Positions 43,230-51,741 of a stretch of DNA of 64,000 nucleotides are shown in pieces. The notes beneath the pieces are model-generated. The model ran no database searches, had not been told where the DNA came from, and saw nothing but the letters and a program-made list of their open reading frames with translations. The DNA comes from Claveliimonas intestinigallinarum. GTDB taxonomy: Bacteria > Bacillota > Clostridia > Lachnospirales > Lachnospiraceae. The stretch's first letter is position 1. Each line of letters opens with the position of its first letter. Both the position numbers and the translations under genes were made by a program. Where the stretch lies: the NCBI GenBank assembly GCA_019115145.1, contig DXED01000030.1:186001-250000 (forward strand), given 5' to 3'.

Positions 43230-43921
43230 TACAGAAGTCTCACGAAGGGGATGAAGAGGCGAAGGCACAGATTGTGGAGGAAAACACAGGACTTATATGG
43301 TGCATTGTAAAGCGTTTCCGTGGACGGGGAGCGGAGGTGGAGGATCTGTTCCAGATCGGAAGTATCGGCCTTCTGAAGGCCATCGACAAGTTCGACCTGT
43401 CCTACGATGTGAAATTTTCCACCTACGCGGTGCCCATGATCTCCGGGGAGATCAAGCGGTTTCTGAGGGATGACGGCATGATCAAGGTGAGCCGCTCCCT
43501 GAAGGAGACCGCCGGCAGGGCCAATGCGTGCAGGGAGAAGCTGCGGGAGAGGACCGGAAGGGAGCCGACAGTGGAGGAGGTGGCCCGGGAGGCCGGGGTG
43601 GAGACCGAAGAGCTGGTGCTGGCCATGGAGGCCGGGGCGGAGGTGGAGTCTCTCCACAAGACCATCTATCAGAAGGATGGGAGGGAGATCCAGCTTCTGG
43701 ACAAGCTGGAGGAGAGGGAGGCAAGGGAGGAGAGGCTTCTGGATCATATGCTCCTCTCTCAGCTTCTTGAACAGCTTGAGCCTCAGGAGAGAAGGCTTAT
43801 CTACCTGCGCTATTTTGCGGACAAGACCCAGACGGAGGTGGGGAAGCTGATGGGAATCTCCCAGGTCCAGGTCTCCCGGATGGAGAAAAAAATACTGGAG
43901 AGGATGAGAGAAAAAATTTAA
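43208..43921 (+). CDS. sigF: RNA polymerase sporulation sigma factor sigma-F
   Basis: A 237-residue sigma-70 family factor of the early forespore. Region 2 is visible (LIWCIVKRFRGRGAEVEDLF, QIGSIGLLKAIDKFDLSYDV, FSTYAVPMISGEIKRFLRDD) and region 4 in LIYLRYFADKTQTEVGKLMG, ISQVQVSRMEKKILERM. Upstream spoIIAA and spoIIAB make the canonical operon; downstream genes are the spoVA set, transcribed from a separate sigma-G-type promoter. Confidence 0.96.
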   Translation: MDHTIALIQKSHEGDEEAKAQIVEENTGLIWCIVKRFRGRGAEVEDLFQIGSIGLLKAIDKFDLSYDVKFSTYAVPMISGEIKRFLRDDGMIKVSRSLKETAGRANACREKLRERTGREPTVEEVAREAGVETEELVLAMEAGAEVESLHKTIYQKDGREIQLLDKLEEREAREERLLDHMLLSQLLEQLEPQERRLIYLRYFADKTQTEVGKLMGISQVQVSRMEKKILERMREKI

Positions 43922-43938
43922 AAAAGGCATACCCTGAC

Positions 43939-43968
43939 GTATATTTTCCTTTGGGCTTATCCATACTA
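43939..43968 (+). promoter_or_regulatory. Sigma-G-type promoter of the spoVA operon
   Basis: GTATA (43939-43943), an 18-base spacer and CATACTA (43962-43968) fit the sigma-G pattern (GYATR, 17-18, CATNNTA). The predicted start is about 25 bases before the first ORF. It lies in the 79-base gap after sigF, where forespore-specific spoVA control is expected. Confidence 0.7.
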
Positions 43969-44000
43969 TTTCCAGAAACGGCAGTGAAGGAGGAGTGGAT

Positions 44001-44201
44001 ATGGAGAAAGCCAGGAAAAAGATAAGGGTATGCCTTCTCTGTGTAGTGGCTCTGGCCGTTATCCTGGGTGTGGTCTGGTATTTCCAGGAGATGAAGAAAA
44101 ATACAAGTGTGACAGAAGGAACCCTGGTGGAGCGGCAGGAGGCCATGACGGGGGCAGGTGGAGAGCAGCTATGGCGGACAGGACAGATACAGTCTATTTA
44201 A
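44001..44201 (+). CDS. Small single-pass membrane protein leading the spoVA operon
   Basis: A 66-residue protein with a short basic N-terminus (MEKARKKIR), one hydrophobic helix (about 10-29, VCLLCVVALAVILGVVWYFQ) and a hydrophilic tail. AAGGAGG precedes ATG 44001. Its last 31 bases overlap spoVAA in another frame, so translation is coupled. No family was recognised; first place behind a sigma-G-type promoter suggests a forespore-membrane role (inference). Confidence 0.65.
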   Translation: MEKARKKIRVCLLCVVALAVILGVVWYFQEMKKNTSVTEGTLVERQEAMTGAGGEQLWRTGQIQSI

Positions 44202-44857
44202 AGGCAGACGGCAATGTGGAAGTGGATAAGACGGCTGTGACTGTGGGGGATGTATTTCAGATAGAGTGCGCCGGCGCCCTCCAGACGGCGAAGATAAAGA
44301 CCATACGCCTGTTCCGGTTCCGGGATGGGGAGAGACCGGCCGGGAACAAGAAGATTATGAGAAAAGCTGTCTCTGCCCTGAAGGCGATTGAGGCCATACA
44401 CGGGGAATTCCCAAAGGCCGATGTGGTGTGCCTTGGAAGTCCGGATGTGATCGTGACCTACAGGGAACCCGGGTCGGGAGGAAAGCTGCTGCACGCGGTA
44501 AAGACAGCCGGAGTGGCTGCGCTGACATTTGCGGGGGCGGCCTTCTCCATTATGGCCTTCAACAATGATGTGGATGTGACAAGGCTTTTCGGCCAGGTCT
44601 ACGAGTTGATGACAGGGACGAAGGAGCAGGGCTTTACCATTTTGGAGCTGAGCTACAGCCTCGGGCTTGTGGCAGGCATACTGGTTTTCTTCAATCACTT
44701 TGGAAAAAAGCGCTTCTCCGAGGATCCCACGCCCATCGAGGTGCAGATGCGCACCTACGAGGGAGAGATACAGAACGCGCTCATCGAGACTTACTCCAGA
44801 AAGGGGAAGGAGCTGGATGTGGATACAGCAGATCGTCCTGGGAATTCTGGGACTTAG
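44171..44857 (+). CDS. spoVAA: Stage V sporulation protein AA
   Basis: A 228-residue protein. The N-terminal domain (about 1-115) begins TVYLKADGNVEVDKTAVTVG, typical of SpoVAA, and two transmembrane helices lie near residues 115-135 and 155-178. It is a component of the SpoVA channel set needed for dipicolinic acid movement into the forespore. ATG 44171 has GGTGGAG upstream. It overlaps the preceding small ORF and, at its end, spoVAB (41 bases). Confidence 0.85.
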   Translation: MADRTDTVYLKADGNVEVDKTAVTVGDVFQIECAGALQTAKIKTIRLFRFRDGERPAGNKKIMRKAVSALKAIEAIHGEFPKADVVCLGSPDVIVTYREPGSGGKLLHAVKTAGVAALTFAGAAFSIMAFNNDVDVTRLFGQVYELMTGTKEQGFTILELSYSLGLVAGILVFFNHFGKKRFSEDPTPIEVQMRTYEGEIQNALIETYSRKGKELDVDTADRPGNSGT

Positions 44858-45239
44858 CGCCGGGATCACCGTGGCGGGGGGACTGTTTTCCTTTATCATA
44901 GAGCTTGGCATCCTGGCCGACTTTGCGGACAGGACCCACACGGGGGACAACATTCTCCTCTACGAGGACGCGGCGGCCCTGGGAGGGGCGCTGGGCAATC
45001 TGTTTTTCGTCTACCAGATCCCGCTGCCCGGGGGAGCCCCCCTGCTGGCGGTCTTCGGACTGCTGGCGGGGATTTTTACCGGGTGCTGGGCCATGGCCCT
45101 GGCGGAGGTGCTGAATGTATTCCCGGTTTTCATCCGCAGGATCAATCTGACAAAGTGCGTGTCACTGGCAATCCTGGGCATGGCTCTGGGAAAGGGAGTG
45201 GGAGCGTTGCTCTTCTTCTGGAACCAGTGGGGAGGATAG
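44817..45239 (+). CDS. spoVAB: Stage V sporulation protein AB
   Basis: A 140-residue integral membrane protein with about four helices (LGILGLSAGITVAGGLFSFI through GMALGKGVGALLFFW) and the conserved hydrophilic loops of SpoVAB (FADRTHTGDNILLYEDAAAL, FPVFIRRINLTKCV). ATG 44817 lies in the end of spoVAA and follows AAGGAG at 4 bases. It acts with SpoVAA in spores. Confidence 0.87.
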   Translation: MWIQQIVLGILGLSAGITVAGGLFSFIIELGILADFADRTHTGDNILLYEDAAALGGALGNLFFVYQIPLPGGAPLLAVFGLLAGIFTGCWAMALAEVLNVFPVFIRRINLTKCVSLAILGMALGKGVGALLFFWNQWGG

Positions 45240-45339
45240 GCCTTTTTGTGCCGGGGAGTGGCAAAGGACAGCGGCGGGAGGCAGCGGCAGCAGCGGCAGA
45301 GAGGCGGCAGCAGGAAAAGACAGGCAGGAGGAGATGGAT

Positions 45340-45807
45340 ATGGCAAACAGGACAGAAACGGAAGCGCAGGCGTACAGGGACTATGTGAAAAAGAAGACTC
45401 CCGTGCACTGCCTGCCTCTGAATATGGCAAAGGCTTTCTTCACAGGGGGCGTGATCTGCACCCTGGGGGAATTCATTTTAAATTATGGCGAAAGGCTGGG
45501 GTTGGACAAGGATGTGAGCGGGGGCTGGTGCTGCGTCCTCTTGATCTTTTTGAGCGTGCTCCTGACAGGCCTTAACCTGTACGGAAGGATCGCCAAGTGG
45601 GGCGGCGCGGGGGCCCTTGTGCCCATCACAGGATTTGCCAACTCCGTGGCGGCTCCCGCCATTGAGTACAAGAAGGAGGGGCAGGTCATGGGGATTGGCT
45701 GCAAGATCTTTACCATCGCCGGCCCCGTGATCCTCTACGGGATCTTCACCAGCTCTCTTCTGGGGCTGGCCTGGTGGATCGCAAAAGAAACGGGGGTGAT
45801 CCGATGA
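45340..45807 (+). CDS. spoVAC: Stage V sporulation protein AC
   Basis: A 155-residue membrane protein with four helices and the SpoVAC marks NMAKAFFTGGVICTLGEFIL, LTGLNLYGRIAKWGGAGALV and PITGFANSVAAPAIEYKKEG. SpoVAC is a mechanosensitive-type channel subunit for dipicolinate release in B. subtilis. The start is 45340 or ATG 45334; GGAGGAG favours 45340. The 100 bases before it hold a short imperfect GGCAGCAGCGGCAG run. Confidence 0.93.
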   Translation: MANRTETEAQAYRDYVKKKTPVHCLPLNMAKAFFTGGVICTLGEFILNYGERLGLDKDVSGGWCCVLLIFLSVLLTGLNLYGRIAKWGGAGALVPITGFANSVAAPAIEYKKEGQVMGIGCKIFTIAGPVILYGIFTSSLLGLAWWIAKETGVIR

Positions 45808-46838
45808 TCCAGCGGACAAAGGGAGCTCAGAGTCTCGCCTTTGCCGAGGCGCCCTGCATCATAAGCAGCGCTTCGGTGGTGGGGAAGAAGGAGAGCGAGG
45901 GGCCCCTGGGGGAGCTCTTTGACATGGCCGGGGAGGATGATCTCTTTGGGGAAAAGACATGGGAGGAGGCGGAGAGCCGCATCCAGAAGGAGGCCTGTGT
46001 GCTGGCTTTGGGGAAGGCCCATCTGACCCCGGACAGGGTGCGCTGCCTGTACGGCGGGGATCTTCTCCGTCAGGGGATCGCCACCTCCATGGGGGCGGAG
46101 GAGCTCCAGATCCCTCTGTTCGGCCTCTTTGGCGCCTGCTCTACCTCCGGGGAGGCGCTGGCGCTGGCAGCCATGAGCGCAGCGGCAGGGTACGGGGAGT
46201 ACATGCTGGCAGTCACCTCCAGCCACTTCGGGACGGCGGAAAAGGAGTTCCGATTTCCTTTGAGCTACGCCAGCCAGCGGCCTCTGTCGGCCCAGTGGAC
46301 AGTGACAGGCAGCGCCGCCTTCCTGGTGGGAGGCAGGCCCGGCCCGGTTCGGATCGCCGGCGTGACGGTAGGGAAGATCGTGGATTTCGGTCTCAAGGAC
46401 TCCCAGAATATGGGAGCCTGCATGGCCCCCGCGGCGGCGGACACCATTGCCTGCAATCTGGAGGATTTCGGGCGGGAGGCGCAGGAGTACGACCGGATCA
46501 TCACCGGAGACCTGGGGTATGTGGGCCAGAGCATCCTTCTGGACCTGATGCGGGAGAAGGGCATCGACATCAGCGGACTCCATCTGGACTGCGGCAAGCT
46601 CATCTTTGACCAGCAGTCCCAGGATACCCATGCGGGAGGAAGCGGCTGCGGATGCGCGGCAGTGACCCTCTCCGCCTACATCCTGCCCAAAATCATATCC
46701 GGGGAGTGGAGGCGGGTCCTCTTTGTACCCACAGGGGCTCTCATGTCCACAGTCAGCTACAACGAGGGGGCCAGCGTCCCGGGAATCGCCCACGGTATTG
46801 TGCTGGAGCAGTGCCCGGACTGGAAGGAGGATGAATAG
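45804..46838 (+). CDS. spoVAD: Stage V sporulation protein AD
   Basis: A 344-residue soluble protein with a thiolase-like fold that binds dipicolinic acid. Family segments are SLAFAEAPCIISSASVVGKK, FGLFGACSTSGEALALAAMS, AVTSSHFGTAEKEFRFPLSY and HAGGSGCGCAAVTLSAYILP. ATG 45804 overlaps the spoVAC stop by 4 bases (ATGA). It associates with SpoVAC and SpoVAE at the spore inner membrane. Confidence 0.95.
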   Translation: MIQRTKGAQSLAFAEAPCIISSASVVGKKESEGPLGELFDMAGEDDLFGEKTWEEAESRIQKEACVLALGKAHLTPDRVRCLYGGDLLRQGIATSMGAEELQIPLFGLFGACSTSGEALALAAMSAAAGYGEYMLAVTSSHFGTAEKEFRFPLSYASQRPLSAQWTVTGSAAFLVGGRPGPVRIAGVTVGKIVDFGLKDSQNMGACMAPAAADTIACNLEDFGREAQEYDRIITGDLGYVGQSILLDLMREKGIDISGLHLDCGKLIFDQQSQDTHAGGSGCGCAAVTLSAYILPKIISGEWRRVLFVPTGALMSTVSYNEGASVPGIAHGIVLEQCPDWKEDE

Positions 46839-46839
46839 G

Positions 46840-47196
46840 ATGGAGTATATCAACGCGTTCTGGGTGGGCGGCGCCATCTGCGCCCTTGTCCAGATCCTGC
46901 TGGACCGGACAAAGCTCATGCCGGGGAGGGTCATGGTCCTTCTCGTGTGCACCGGGGCGGTGCTGGGCTTTCTGGGCATCTATCAGCCCTTTGTGGAGTT
47001 CGCCGGAGGCGGCGCATCAGTCCCGCTGCTTGGATTTGGAAACACTCTCTGGAACGGAGTAAAGGAGGCGGTGGAAAAGGAGGGCTTTATCGGTATTTTC
47101 CTGGGGGGCTTCAAGGCCAGCGCCGCCGGAATTTCGGCTGCCCTCATTTTCGGGTATCTGGCCTCCCTCGTGTTTGAGCCCAAGATGAAAAAATAA
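46840..47196 (+). CDS. spoVAE: Stage V sporulation protein AE (SpoVAEb type)
   Basis: A 118-residue membrane protein with three or four helices. It carries the same GG-rich loop style as SpoVAC (FAGGGASVPLLGFGNTLWNG) and GIFLGGFKASAAGISAALIF. ATG 46840 was preferred over 46831 because AAGGAGG is too close to the latter. It ends the spoVA operon; no clear terminator is visible before the ABC operon. Confidence 0.92.
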   Translation: MEYINAFWVGGAICALVQILLDRTKLMPGRVMVLLVCTGAVLGFLGIYQPFVEFAGGGASVPLLGFGNTLWNGVKEAVEKEGFIGIFLGGFKASAAGISAALIFGYLASLVFEPKMKK

Positions 47197-47357
47197 TGGA
47201 AAATGCGGTTCGCTTATCTTCATAAAATCTTAAATAAATTGCCAGCAAAGCCTTAGGATTTATGTGATACCCTCACCTTGTCGTGCACTCATTCCTGACC
47301 GGGATATGGGAGGCGGACACAGAAGAATAAAACAGAAGGATAAAAGGAGGGTTGAAC

Positions 47358-48077
47358 GTGCAGAGCGTGATCAGAGTCAGAAATCTGTATAAGCTGTACC
47401 ACCTGGGAGAGGAGACGGTGAGGGCCCTGGACGGCGTGGATTTTGAGATCCAGAAGGGTGAGTTCTGCGCCATCGTAGGAACATCCGGATCCGGGAAATC
47501 CACGCTCCTGAATATGCTGGCGGGGCTTGAGAAGCCTACCAAGGGGGAGGTGGTCATCAGCGGGTGCCACCTGGAGAGGATGAACGAAGAGCAGCTTGTC
47601 AGCTTCCGCAGGCGCCGCGTGGGCTTTATCTTTCAGGCCTACCAGCTCATCGCGTCTATGGACGCGGAGGAAAATGTGGCGCTCCCCTTAAGCTTCCGGG
47701 GGATGAAGAAAAGCGAGAGAACGCTGAGGGCCCGGCGGATGCTGGATAGGGTCATGCTGGGGAAGTACAGAAAGCACTTTCCCAATCAGATGTCGGGAGG
47801 CCAGCAGCAGAGGGTAGGCGTGGCCCGGGCTCTTGTGTCTGACCCGGAGATCATCTTCGCGGACGAGCCCACGGGCAATCTGGACTCCCGCACATCCAGG
47901 GAGATCATGTCCCTGATGCAGAAGGTGGTAAGGGAGCAGGGATGCACCCTGGTGATGGTGACCCACGACCCCCAGCTCGCGTCCTGGGCAGACAGGATCA
48001 TCAAAGTCATTGACGGGAAGATCGTGAGTATTGAAGTAAAGAAAAAGGAGAGTACAGAAGATGAAGAAATGGTTTAA
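47358..48077 (+). CDS. MacB/LolD-type ABC transporter ATPase
   Basis: A 239-residue ATPase. Walker A is GTSGSGKSTLLN, the LolD-like RVGFIFQAYQLIASMDAEEN segment follows, and the signature is MSGGQQQRVGVARAL with Walker B IIFADEPTGNLD. GTG 47358 lies six bases after AAGGAGGG; TTG 47352 is an alternative. Its end overlaps the next gene by 17 bases. Together with the CARDB-like protein and the FtsX-fold permease it forms a mechanotransmission-type exporter. Confidence 0.88.
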   Translation: MQSVIRVRNLYKLYHLGEETVRALDGVDFEIQKGEFCAIVGTSGSGKSTLLNMLAGLEKPTKGEVVISGCHLERMNEEQLVSFRRRRVGFIFQAYQLIASMDAEENVALPLSFRGMKKSERTLRARRMLDRVMLGKYRKHFPNQMSGGQQQRVGVARALVSDPEIIFADEPTGNLDSRTSREIMSLMQKVVREQGCTLVMVTHDPQLASWADRIIKVIDGKIVSIEVKKKESTEDEEMV

Positions 48078-49605
48078 GAGGATCACAGCGGGAGCTGTGG
48101 CGGCAGTTGTGTTTGGAATGGCGCTGATGCCCCAGGGAGAGGCCAGGGCGGCATCTGCCAGGATACAGGTATCTGTTCCGGAGAACAAAGTCACTACATA
48201 CAGGCAGGGAGAGACGAAGAGCTTTGTCCTGGAGCTGAAGAACAGCGGAACGGAGGAGCTGAAGAACGTAAAGGCAGTCCCGAGGCTGGAGGGAGAGGAA
48301 GGACAGTGGCCCTTTGCGACAGAATACCAGAGCTATGAGGCGGAGAAGGAAAGCATGGCGCCCGGGGAGACGTGGCAGGCGTCCTTCGGGTTTACGGCCA
48401 GACCGGACGCCGCCCCGGGACGGTACAGGGTGGTTTTTGACGTGTCCGCTGTGGGAGACGGACAGGAGGACATCGGCGGCAGCAGCTCCTTCTATGTAAA
48501 TGTGGCCGCACAGGAGAGCGGAAAGACGCCGGACAGTTCTCAGCCTCAGGGAAGCGCCGGGGAGAGCTGGCAGGGATCCGGAGGGGATCAGGACGGATCC
48601 GGGGGATGGACGCCGGCGGCCGCAGTGGCGCAGGCTGATGACGGTTCCATGCCGGCCCTGGCGGGAGGCTTTGAGAACGGTCCTGTGACAGGCGGCGGAC
48701 AGTCTGCGTCAGGCACAGTGCCCAGGGTGATCGTCACCGGATTTGACACAGACCCGGGAGAGGTGAAGGCGGGAACGGATTTCAAGCTGACGATCCACCT
48801 GAAGAATACGTCCAAATCCTCCAGGGTGAGCAACATTCTCTTTGAGCTTGCAGCCCCCACGGAGGGGAGGGACGAGCAGACAACAGCCCCCGCCTTTCTG
48901 CCGGCATCAGGCGCCAGCTCTCTCTATCTGGACCAGATCGGGGCAGGAGGCACCGCGGATATTTCCATACAGCTGAACGCCAAGGCGGACCTGGTGCAGA
49001 AGCCCTACAGCATCAATCTTGCCATGAAATATGAGGATCAGAACGCGTCTCAGATCGAGGCCCAGTCCAGCATCTCCATCCCGGTCAGGCAGGAGGCAAG
49101 GTTCGAGTTCAGTGATTTTGAGGTGACGCCGGCTGTCATCAGTCCCGGCGAAGAGTCCAACGTGTCCTGCAGCCTCTACAATCTGGGGAGAGTGAAGCTC
49201 TACAATGTAAAGGCTGTGTTTGAGGGAAAGGGCATCAAGAAGGAGGAGCTCTTTGTGGGCAGTGTGGAGCCGGGGGCGAGCGCTGCTATAGACGCCATGC
49301 TGGAGGGCGAGAAGGAGACCAAGGGACCGGAGAAGGTGAAGATGACCCTGACCTATGAGGATGAGGCGGGAAAGGTCTCTAAGGCGGAGAAGGAGCTGCA
49401 GCTGGAGGTGGCGGCGGCTGTGGAGACTGTAGATTGGAGCCGGACAGATATGGAAGCGGCCCGCCCGTTTCCCGTTCTGCCCGCGGCGGCAGCGGTGCTG
49501 GCGGTCGCGGCTGGGACAGCGGCAGCGCTGATGTGGAGAAGAAAGAAAAGGGCAGCGGAAGAGGAGGTGCAGTATGAGCTGGATGGACCTTCTGAGGATG
49601 AGTAG
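48061..49605 (+). CDS. Secreted CARDB/COG1361-like protein, membrane anchored
   Basis: A 514-residue protein. A signal peptide (1-31, KRITAGAVAAVVFGMALMPQ, cleavage after ARA) is followed by three or four immunoglobulin-like CARDB/NEW3 domains: about 35-150, 220-340 and 345-470. A Gly/Ser/Gln-rich linker (about 155-215) separates the first and second. A C-terminal helix (about 472-495) and basic tail anchor it. It has the form of an extracytoplasmic adaptor for the ABC exporter encoded on either side; overlaps of 17 and 32 bases couple translation of all three. Confidence 0.8.
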   Translation: MKKWFKRITAGAVAAVVFGMALMPQGEARAASARIQVSVPENKVTTYRQGETKSFVLELKNSGTEELKNVKAVPRLEGEEGQWPFATEYQSYEAEKESMAPGETWQASFGFTARPDAAPGRYRVVFDVSAVGDGQEDIGGSSSFYVNVAAQESGKTPDSSQPQGSAGESWQGSGGDQDGSGGWTPAAAVAQADDGSMPALAGGFENGPVTGGGQSASGTVPRVIVTGFDTDPGEVKAGTDFKLTIHLKNTSKSSRVSNILFELAAPTEGRDEQTTAPAFLPASGASSLYLDQIGAGGTADISIQLNAKADLVQKPYSINLAMKYEDQNASQIEAQSSISIPVRQEARFEFSDFEVTPAVISPGEESNVSCSLYNLGRVKLYNVKAVFEGKGIKKEELFVGSVEPGASAAIDAMLEGEKETKGPEKVKMTLTYEDEAGKVSKAEKELQLEVAAAVETVDWSRTDMEAARPFPVLPAAAAVLAVAAGTAAALMWRRKKRAAEEEVQYELDGPSEDE

Positions 49606-51043
49606 CAGCAGTCTGCTGAAGAGAAAGCTGCGAACCTTCCTGACTGTGCTGGGAGTCATCATCGGCACCACCTCCATTGTGGTCATGTTCTCTCTCGGGC
49701 TGGGGATGCAGAGAGCCATGTACAGGCAGATCGAGGAGACAGGGGGGCTAAACACCATCACCGTCACCGGAAGGGAGGCGGGAGAGAGAGCTCCTGCCAG
49801 CTCCGGCGGAAAGACAGGGCAGGAGCAGAAGCAGGTGACAGATCAGCTCGTAACCCAGCTGGCCGGAATGGAGCACGTGCAGAGCGTGCAGCCTGTCTAC
49901 ACTGTGTCGGCTGTCCTCCTGAAAGGCGGCTATGAGGCGATGGTCCAGCTCACCGGCATGACGCCGGAGGGACTGGAGGGCAGGAACATAAAGCTGGCCC
50001 CCGGCGGGCGTCTTCCACAGACCGGGGCGGGAAAGCTGGAGCTTGTCTATGGGAACGGCGTCCTCACCTCATTTACGGACAGCAGGGGCGGCAGCTTCTA
50101 CGATGGATCCGGGGGACAGCCGGATATCGATCTGGCCCGTGATACTCTGTTTCTTGTGCTGGACGAGAGCGGCTACAGCCGGAGCCGGGAAGGTGGTATG
50201 TCCCCGGCCGGCCTCCCCGGAGAGAACGGAGGAGGCGAGGGAGCCCAGGTATCGGTCCAGGGGAGCGGCTCCGGACAGAGCGGCGCCGACACTGGCGGAG
50301 GAGCGGGGAAGCCAGTGCGCAAGTACGCGGTGCAGGCCAGTGGCGTGGTAGAGGGTAGCCTGGAGGATTACGGCGAGCATTTCTCCAGCGTATACTGTGA
50401 TCTGGACACGCTGAAGCAAATGCTGAAAAAGGAATTCGCGGGCCGCCCTCTGCCGGGGCAGCCGGTCACAAAGTCGGGAAAGCCCTACAGGGAATTCTGC
50501 TACACCCAGGCCCTTGTGCGGGTGGACGACATCCACCAGGCGGACAGCGTGGCGGCCGCCATCCGGCAGATGGGATACAACGCAGAGACGAACGCCGAGT
50601 TCATGAAGAGCATGAAAAACCAGCTGGCCATCATCCAGGCGGTGCTGGGAGGTATTGGCGCAGTGTCTCTCCTGGTGGCGGCCATCGGTATTGCCAACAC
50701 TATGATGATGTCGATTTACGAGAGGACAAAGGAGATCGGCGTCATCAAGGTGTTGGGCTGCAGCCTGAAAAATATCCGCCAGATGTTTCTTCTGGAGGCG
50801 GCCTTCATCGGACTGATGGGAGGCGCGGCGGGATGCGTGCTGAGCTTTGCCGTGTCCGCTGTCATCAATGCCCTGACGGCGGCAAAGAACGTCATGGGGG
50901 CGGACGGAGGGATCTCCTTCATTCCCCCCTGGCTGGTTCTGGCGGCAGTGGGATTTTCCATGCTGGTGGGGATGGGAGCAGGCTATGCCCCGGCCCTGCG
51001 GGCCATGAAGCTGAGCCCGCTGGCGGCCATACAGAACGGGTGA
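49574..51043 (+). CDS. MacB-like ABC permease (FtsX fold)
   Basis: A 489-residue permease. The first helix (about 17-40, RTFLTVLGVIIGTTSIVVMF) precedes a large MacB_PCD-type extracytoplasmic domain. A Gly-rich insertion near residues 215-250 (SGSGQSGADTGGGAGK) is unusual. Three C-terminal helices follow, with IGIANTMMMSIYERTKEIGV and KVLGCSLKNIRQMFLLEAAF, the conserved FtsX coupling segment. The start codon lies inside the preceding CARDB gene (32-base overlap). The substrate is unknown. Confidence 0.88.
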   Translation: MSWMDLLRMSSSSLLKRKLRTFLTVLGVIIGTTSIVVMFSLGLGMQRAMYRQIEETGGLNTITVTGREAGERAPASSGGKTGQEQKQVTDQLVTQLAGMEHVQSVQPVYTVSAVLLKGGYEAMVQLTGMTPEGLEGRNIKLAPGGRLPQTGAGKLELVYGNGVLTSFTDSRGGSFYDGSGGQPDIDLARDTLFLVLDESGYSRSREGGMSPAGLPGENGGGEGAQVSVQGSGSGQSGADTGGGAGKPVRKYAVQASGVVEGSLEDYGEHFSSVYCDLDTLKQMLKKEFAGRPLPGQPVTKSGKPYREFCYTQALVRVDDIHQADSVAAAIRQMGYNAETNAEFMKSMKNQLAIIQAVLGGIGAVSLLVAAIGIANTMMMSIYERTKEIGVIKVLGCSLKNIRQMFLLEAAFIGLMGGAAGCVLSFAVSAVINALTAAKNVMGADGGISFIPPWLVLAAVGFSMLVGMGAGYAPALRAMKLSPLAAIQNG

Positions 51044-51060
51044 GATAAAAAAGACAAAAA

Positions 51061-51089
51061 GAAGACTGGTCCCTTGGGGATCAGTCTTC
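51061..51089. terminator. Hairpin after the ABC operon, overlapping the convergent gene's end
   Basis: GAAGACTG and CAGTCTTC arms, extended by TCCC/GGGA pairing, lie 18 bases after the permease stop. The right arm contains the stop and last codons of the minus-strand gene at 51081. Confidence 0.75.
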
Positions 51090-51356
51090 TTCTATTACCT
51101 GGATTTCCAGATAGTCAAACTCAATGGAGTCCACAAAATTGTCCTGATAAAACCTTGTCTTGCTGTGTCTCTTGAACTCGGCGATGGTGGAGTCCAGCCA
51201 GATCGGCTTGCTGAGGTCAAAGGCATAGCATATCTCATCCAGCGCGCGGAAAATTTTGTGAGTGCGGGTGTCCTCTCTGTCATCGCAGATTACCGTATCC
51301 TGCACCATCCGGCCCCCTTTAAACTCTTTTGCCCATAAACGAAACATGTGCTCCAT
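51081..51356 (-). CDS. Conserved small protein, unknown
   Basis: A 91-residue hydrophilic protein (MFRLWAKEFKGGRMVQDTVI, then HKIFRALDEICYAFDLSKPI and YQDNFVDSIEFDYLEIQVIE). The pattern of a short alpha/beta protein without membrane segments or catalytic motif gives no assignment. A GGATGG-type ribosome site lies before ATG 51356. Its last codons form one arm of the terminator shared with the ABC operon. Confidence 0.65.
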   Translation of the reverse strand: MEHMFRLWAKEFKGGRMVQDTVICDDREDTRTHKIFRALDEICYAFDLSKPIWLDSTIAEFKRHSKTRFYQDNFVDSIEFDYLEIQVIEED

Positions 51357-51741
51357 CCTTTCTGAGGTATTTGTCTAACCATTATAGCACCGGGGCGGGA
51401 CAAAAGGAAGAGGCAGCCGCTTCCGGCTGCCTCAGAAAAAAGGAAATAAGAGAAAAAAGGTAAATCTATCTAAATATAACTTAATGTCTTTAGGCGAAGC
51501 TGGCGAAAATCCAAGAACCAATATCTATGTACTCCCGTCAACTTCATTTCTTTGATGGTTCTTAGTATATAGGGGAAATATGTCCAATCTGTGACAGTCA
51601 TCTAAAGAAAAAATGAAGATATGATTATTAAGTTCTAAAATTTCTGAAGAAAATCTAAAACAGGAATATCCGGACAAGGCACTTGCAAATTTATCCGGGA
51701 TAGTGTATCTATTAAAGAAAGAGGAAAGAGGTGTACAGAGC
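51357..51741. other. 385-base A+T-rich gap with inverted repeats
   Basis: No convincing gene. A hairpin GAGGCAGCCG/CGGCTGCCTC sits at 51409-51432. From about 51440 the base composition drops sharply in G+C relative to both neighbours. AAGAACCA (51512-51519) is inverted as TGGTTCTT (51556-51563). A promoter (TTGCAA 51683-51688, 17 bases, TATCTA 51706-51711) for the next gene lies at the right end. The composition suggests old inserted or decayed DNA. Confidence 0.5.

Noticed and set aside
45246..45339. Tandem GGCAGCAGCGGCAG run as a repeat array or CRISPR
   Set aside because: It is a short imperfect run before spoVAC without regular repeat units or spacers. No CRISPR array was seen anywhere in the window.
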